Source: Larix sibirica (Eukaryota; Streptophyta; Pinopsida; Pinales; Pinaceae). Taken from it: a DNA stretch of 10,479 nucleotides. The stretch is from the NCBI GenBank assembly GCA_004151065.3, contig NWUY0304964773.1, positions 1 to 10,479 on the forward strand. The letters are read 5' to 3'. Under the pieces are notes generated by a model, which made no database searches, was not told the DNA's origin, and worked only from the letters and a program-made list of their open reading frames with translations. The position numbers and the translations under genes are program-made. This document shows, piece by piece, positions 8,701 to 10,479 of the stretch (position 1 is the first letter of the stretch; every line of letters starts with the position of its first letter).

Positions 8701-9997
8701 CTATCCTAACCACTTCTTAAAGCTTATTAGAGCATAAATAAAATCAAAATATACAATAGGATCCAACTTTTTGGCATCCTTGATTAACCGATCACCCTTG
8801 GCTAGTAATTGATGGCGTACCTCATCTTTCCAAAGCACAATAAAATCTGAAATATAACTACTTTCTTGATCAAAAACATACTTGCACCTAAGTTTCCACA
8901 GCAAGAACAAAGCAACTATCCATAAGCAATGCCACAAACCAGAGAATGAATCATGTACTAGGGAATAACCATCTCCAAGTAGAGTTGCTCTCCAATAAGG
9001 CTTGTTTAAGAACAACCCGGGGTGCCACTCCTCCACAAATATCCAACAGTCTCTAGCAAATCTACAGTCCCAAAAGGTGTGGTTGACTATCTCTAGTCTC
9101 TAGCATGCAGGGAATAGACCATTTGAGAGGCCAAACTTAGCCAATCGGACCTTGGATGGAAGCTTCTAATAGATCACCAACCAAGCAAACACTTGCAGCA
9201 TATATGAAAGTCACATCAACCAAATGTTGTGAAACTGATGAATCCAGTGCACCTCTGGATCTGATAAAACCCATCTCGCATTGAGTACCAACGAAAGGGG
9301 ATGACACTGATGAAGAATTGCGTACATGCTACGAGAATCATACTGCAACAACAAGATACCAAAGCTCCACTACCAATCTCTTCAGAAATGCCCCATCATA
9401 CCAATGTTCATTTTGAACAAGTTTGACCATGGGAGATATGCCTACTGCTCCATGATCACAAGGCGATCCAAGGCCATCAACCCAGACTCCTGAGCAAGTG
9501 GTCTCCAAGGATTCCATGAGCAAGCCTTAGAATCCCAAATATTGGGCCAATGAAAGACCCCCTTCCGACTTAGTTGTCTCACCTGGGACCGCGACAACTC
9601 TGTAATGCAGACCCCTTGGTCTCGCCAACTCCATCTCTACTACCCTCCCACTACTATGGAACCAACCCAACCACCAACCTTCGCGTCACCCAAATACTCC
9701 TGAAGATAATAGAGCCCTCAACCTAAAATAAAAAGGGCGAGGAGATGATGTCACATAAGCCAAATTTGCCCCATATCTTTCCCCGGTGTTGAGTTGTTAG
9801 AATCCGGTGTTGAAAGAGAACCCGCCATGTGTTGCACCCTCAAGACATCGCACCGCCCACATGGCTACACAAATATTACCCTGAGTGGACACATTAGTCA
9901 ATACTAACCCCCCCTCATCCTTGGGGATAGTACAAACATCCCAAGCAACTAGGGGCAAACCTCTAACCCCCATACTTCGATCAAAGATAAAATTCAA
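8701..9997 (-). pseudogene. LINE (non-LTR retrotransposon) ORF2 C-terminal relic
   Basis: On the minus strand, 9797-9997 encodes LPLVAWDVCTIPKDEGGL followed by an AMWAVRCLEG block. This is the conserved segment after the reverse transcriptase domain of plant LINE ORF2 (family pattern VAWDxxCxPKxEGGLG). Positions 9240-9800 are frameshifted. From about 9220 to 8701 a single frame resumes: VFAWLVIY, KLPSKVRLAKFGLSNG, then EIVNHTFWDCRFARDCW, which is the zinc-binding zf-RVT signature (VNHxFxxCxFxxxxW), then LWHCLWIVALFLLWKLRCKYVFD and a final TAG at 8701. Two in-frame TAG codons, near 9100 and about 9165, interrupt that frame. The endonuclease and RT core are not seen to the right, so the copy is 5'-truncated, as LINE insertions often are, or decayed beyond recognition. 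The part from 9036 to 8701 is uninterrupted but starts at no credible ATG and is not an independent gene. Confidence 0.85.
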
Positions 9998-10170
9998 TTT
10001 ATATGAAATGAAACATCTTTGAAACTAATTTATAAGTTTGAAGACTTGGAAAATTTGTTGATCCAACCCAAAAAACCATATGCCAAAAGATAAGTAATGT
10101 TTTCCTTGAATTTAATATTTACAAAGTCCCCATAGTTATTTTCTTAAATAATTGTAAAGTAATTTTATAA

Positions 10171-10479
10171 ATGTGTGGGTTGCATGTTTTGAGATATATA
10201 GTTTCAAATAGAGACAATGTCAATGGAAGTGAGGACAATGTCGAGGAAATACTTAGTAGAGTTATAGCTTTAATTGGGGGTAGCATTTTTTATGATTCTA
10301 AATATTTTAATACTCAAAGCCCACCTCATGCGAACGATGACAATGTTGCAAAAATAGTCAATGGAGTTTTAGGATTAGGATCATTTGTCAACGTTAGCTT
10401 TAATGATGCCAATGCTCATGACAATTTTGATGATTCTAAATTTGACAAGGCTAACTCCACTAATTCCAACCCTCCCCAA
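10171..10479 (+). CDS. Unrecognised Asn/Asp-rich open frame, runs off right edge
   Basis: After TAA at 10168-10170, an ATG at 10171 opens a frame with no stop through 10479, 103 codons and still open. It begins MCGLHVLRYIVSNRDN; residues 15-27 (NGSEDNVEEILSR) are acidic, residues 28-40 are more hydrophobic (VIALIGGSIFYDS), and the rest is rich in Asn, Asp and Ser (for example NDDNVAK, FNDANAHDNFDDSKFD). No known domain, signal peptide or membrane span is evident. In AT-rich DNA a run this long is less common than chance would give but not decisive. It could be the first part of a retroelement gag-like protein, an exon, or an accidental frame. GACAATGTC recurs at 10213 and 10231, hinting at small internal duplication. 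Confidence 0.35.
   Translation, partial: MCGLHVLRYIVSNRDNVNGSEDNVEEILSRVIALIGGSIFYDSKYFNTQSPPHANDDNVAKIVNGVLGLGSFVNVSFNDANAHDNFDDSKFDKANSTNSNPPQ

Noticed and set aside
9338-9523. Minus-strand 61-residue frame
   Set aside because: A fragment of the frameshifted LINE relic, not a separate gene.
1-10479. CRISPR arrays, tRNA or rRNA genes, bacterial-style operons
   Set aside because: No regularly spaced repeats, no cloverleaf with a GGTTCGA-type arm, and no Shine-Dalgarno-linked gene runs; the sequence is plainly plant nuclear.

Overview
The window looks like nuclear DNA from a seed plant. It is AT-rich, a plastid-type pyridine-nucleotide gene is split by GT-AG introns, and the rest is decayed plant retroelement sequence. 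The long intron filled with retrotransposon sequence would suit a gymnosperm, but this is inference and no species is claimed.

Layout. (1) Positions 1-2163 read best on the minus strand as part of a long LTR. It has a Ty3/gypsy-style LTR start at 2163 (TGTAATACCC...) and a TATAAATAG box at 94-102, and it continues off the left edge. (2) Positions 2164-3272 are the rest of a long intron, with a TA microsatellite just inside the LTR (2102-2120) and a possible second, weaker LTR remnant near 2343-2620. (3) Positions 3273-4530 hold the last two exons of L-aspartate oxidase (nadB/AO), 3273-3334 and 3462-4530, separated by a 127-bp intron. These encode about 376 residues of the C-terminal part of the enzyme and end in TGA. 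The transit peptide and FAD-binding N-terminus must lie left of the window. (4) Positions 4531-6685 are non-coding sequence with three separate tandem duplications (periods of about 168, 52 and 196 bp) and a perfect 11-bp inverted repeat. (5) Positions about 6960-8010, minus strand, are a heavily frameshifted Ty3/gypsy reverse transcriptase-RNase H relic. (6) Positions 8011-8700 are AT-rich and without a gene. (7) Positions 8701-9997, minus strand, are the C-terminal, zinc-knuckle-bearing end of a LINE ORF2 relic. (8) Positions 10171-10479, plus strand, are an uninterrupted, unrecognised Asn/Asp-rich reading frame that runs off the right edge.

Only the aspartate oxidase exons look like a working host gene. 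The enzyme oxidises L-aspartate to iminoaspartate in plastids, the first step of NAD synthesis. The other elements do not form a joint system; they are layers of transposon insertion and decay around that gene. I found no convincing previously undescribed system. The least explained items are the open frame at the right edge and the cluster of tandem duplications downstream of the gene.
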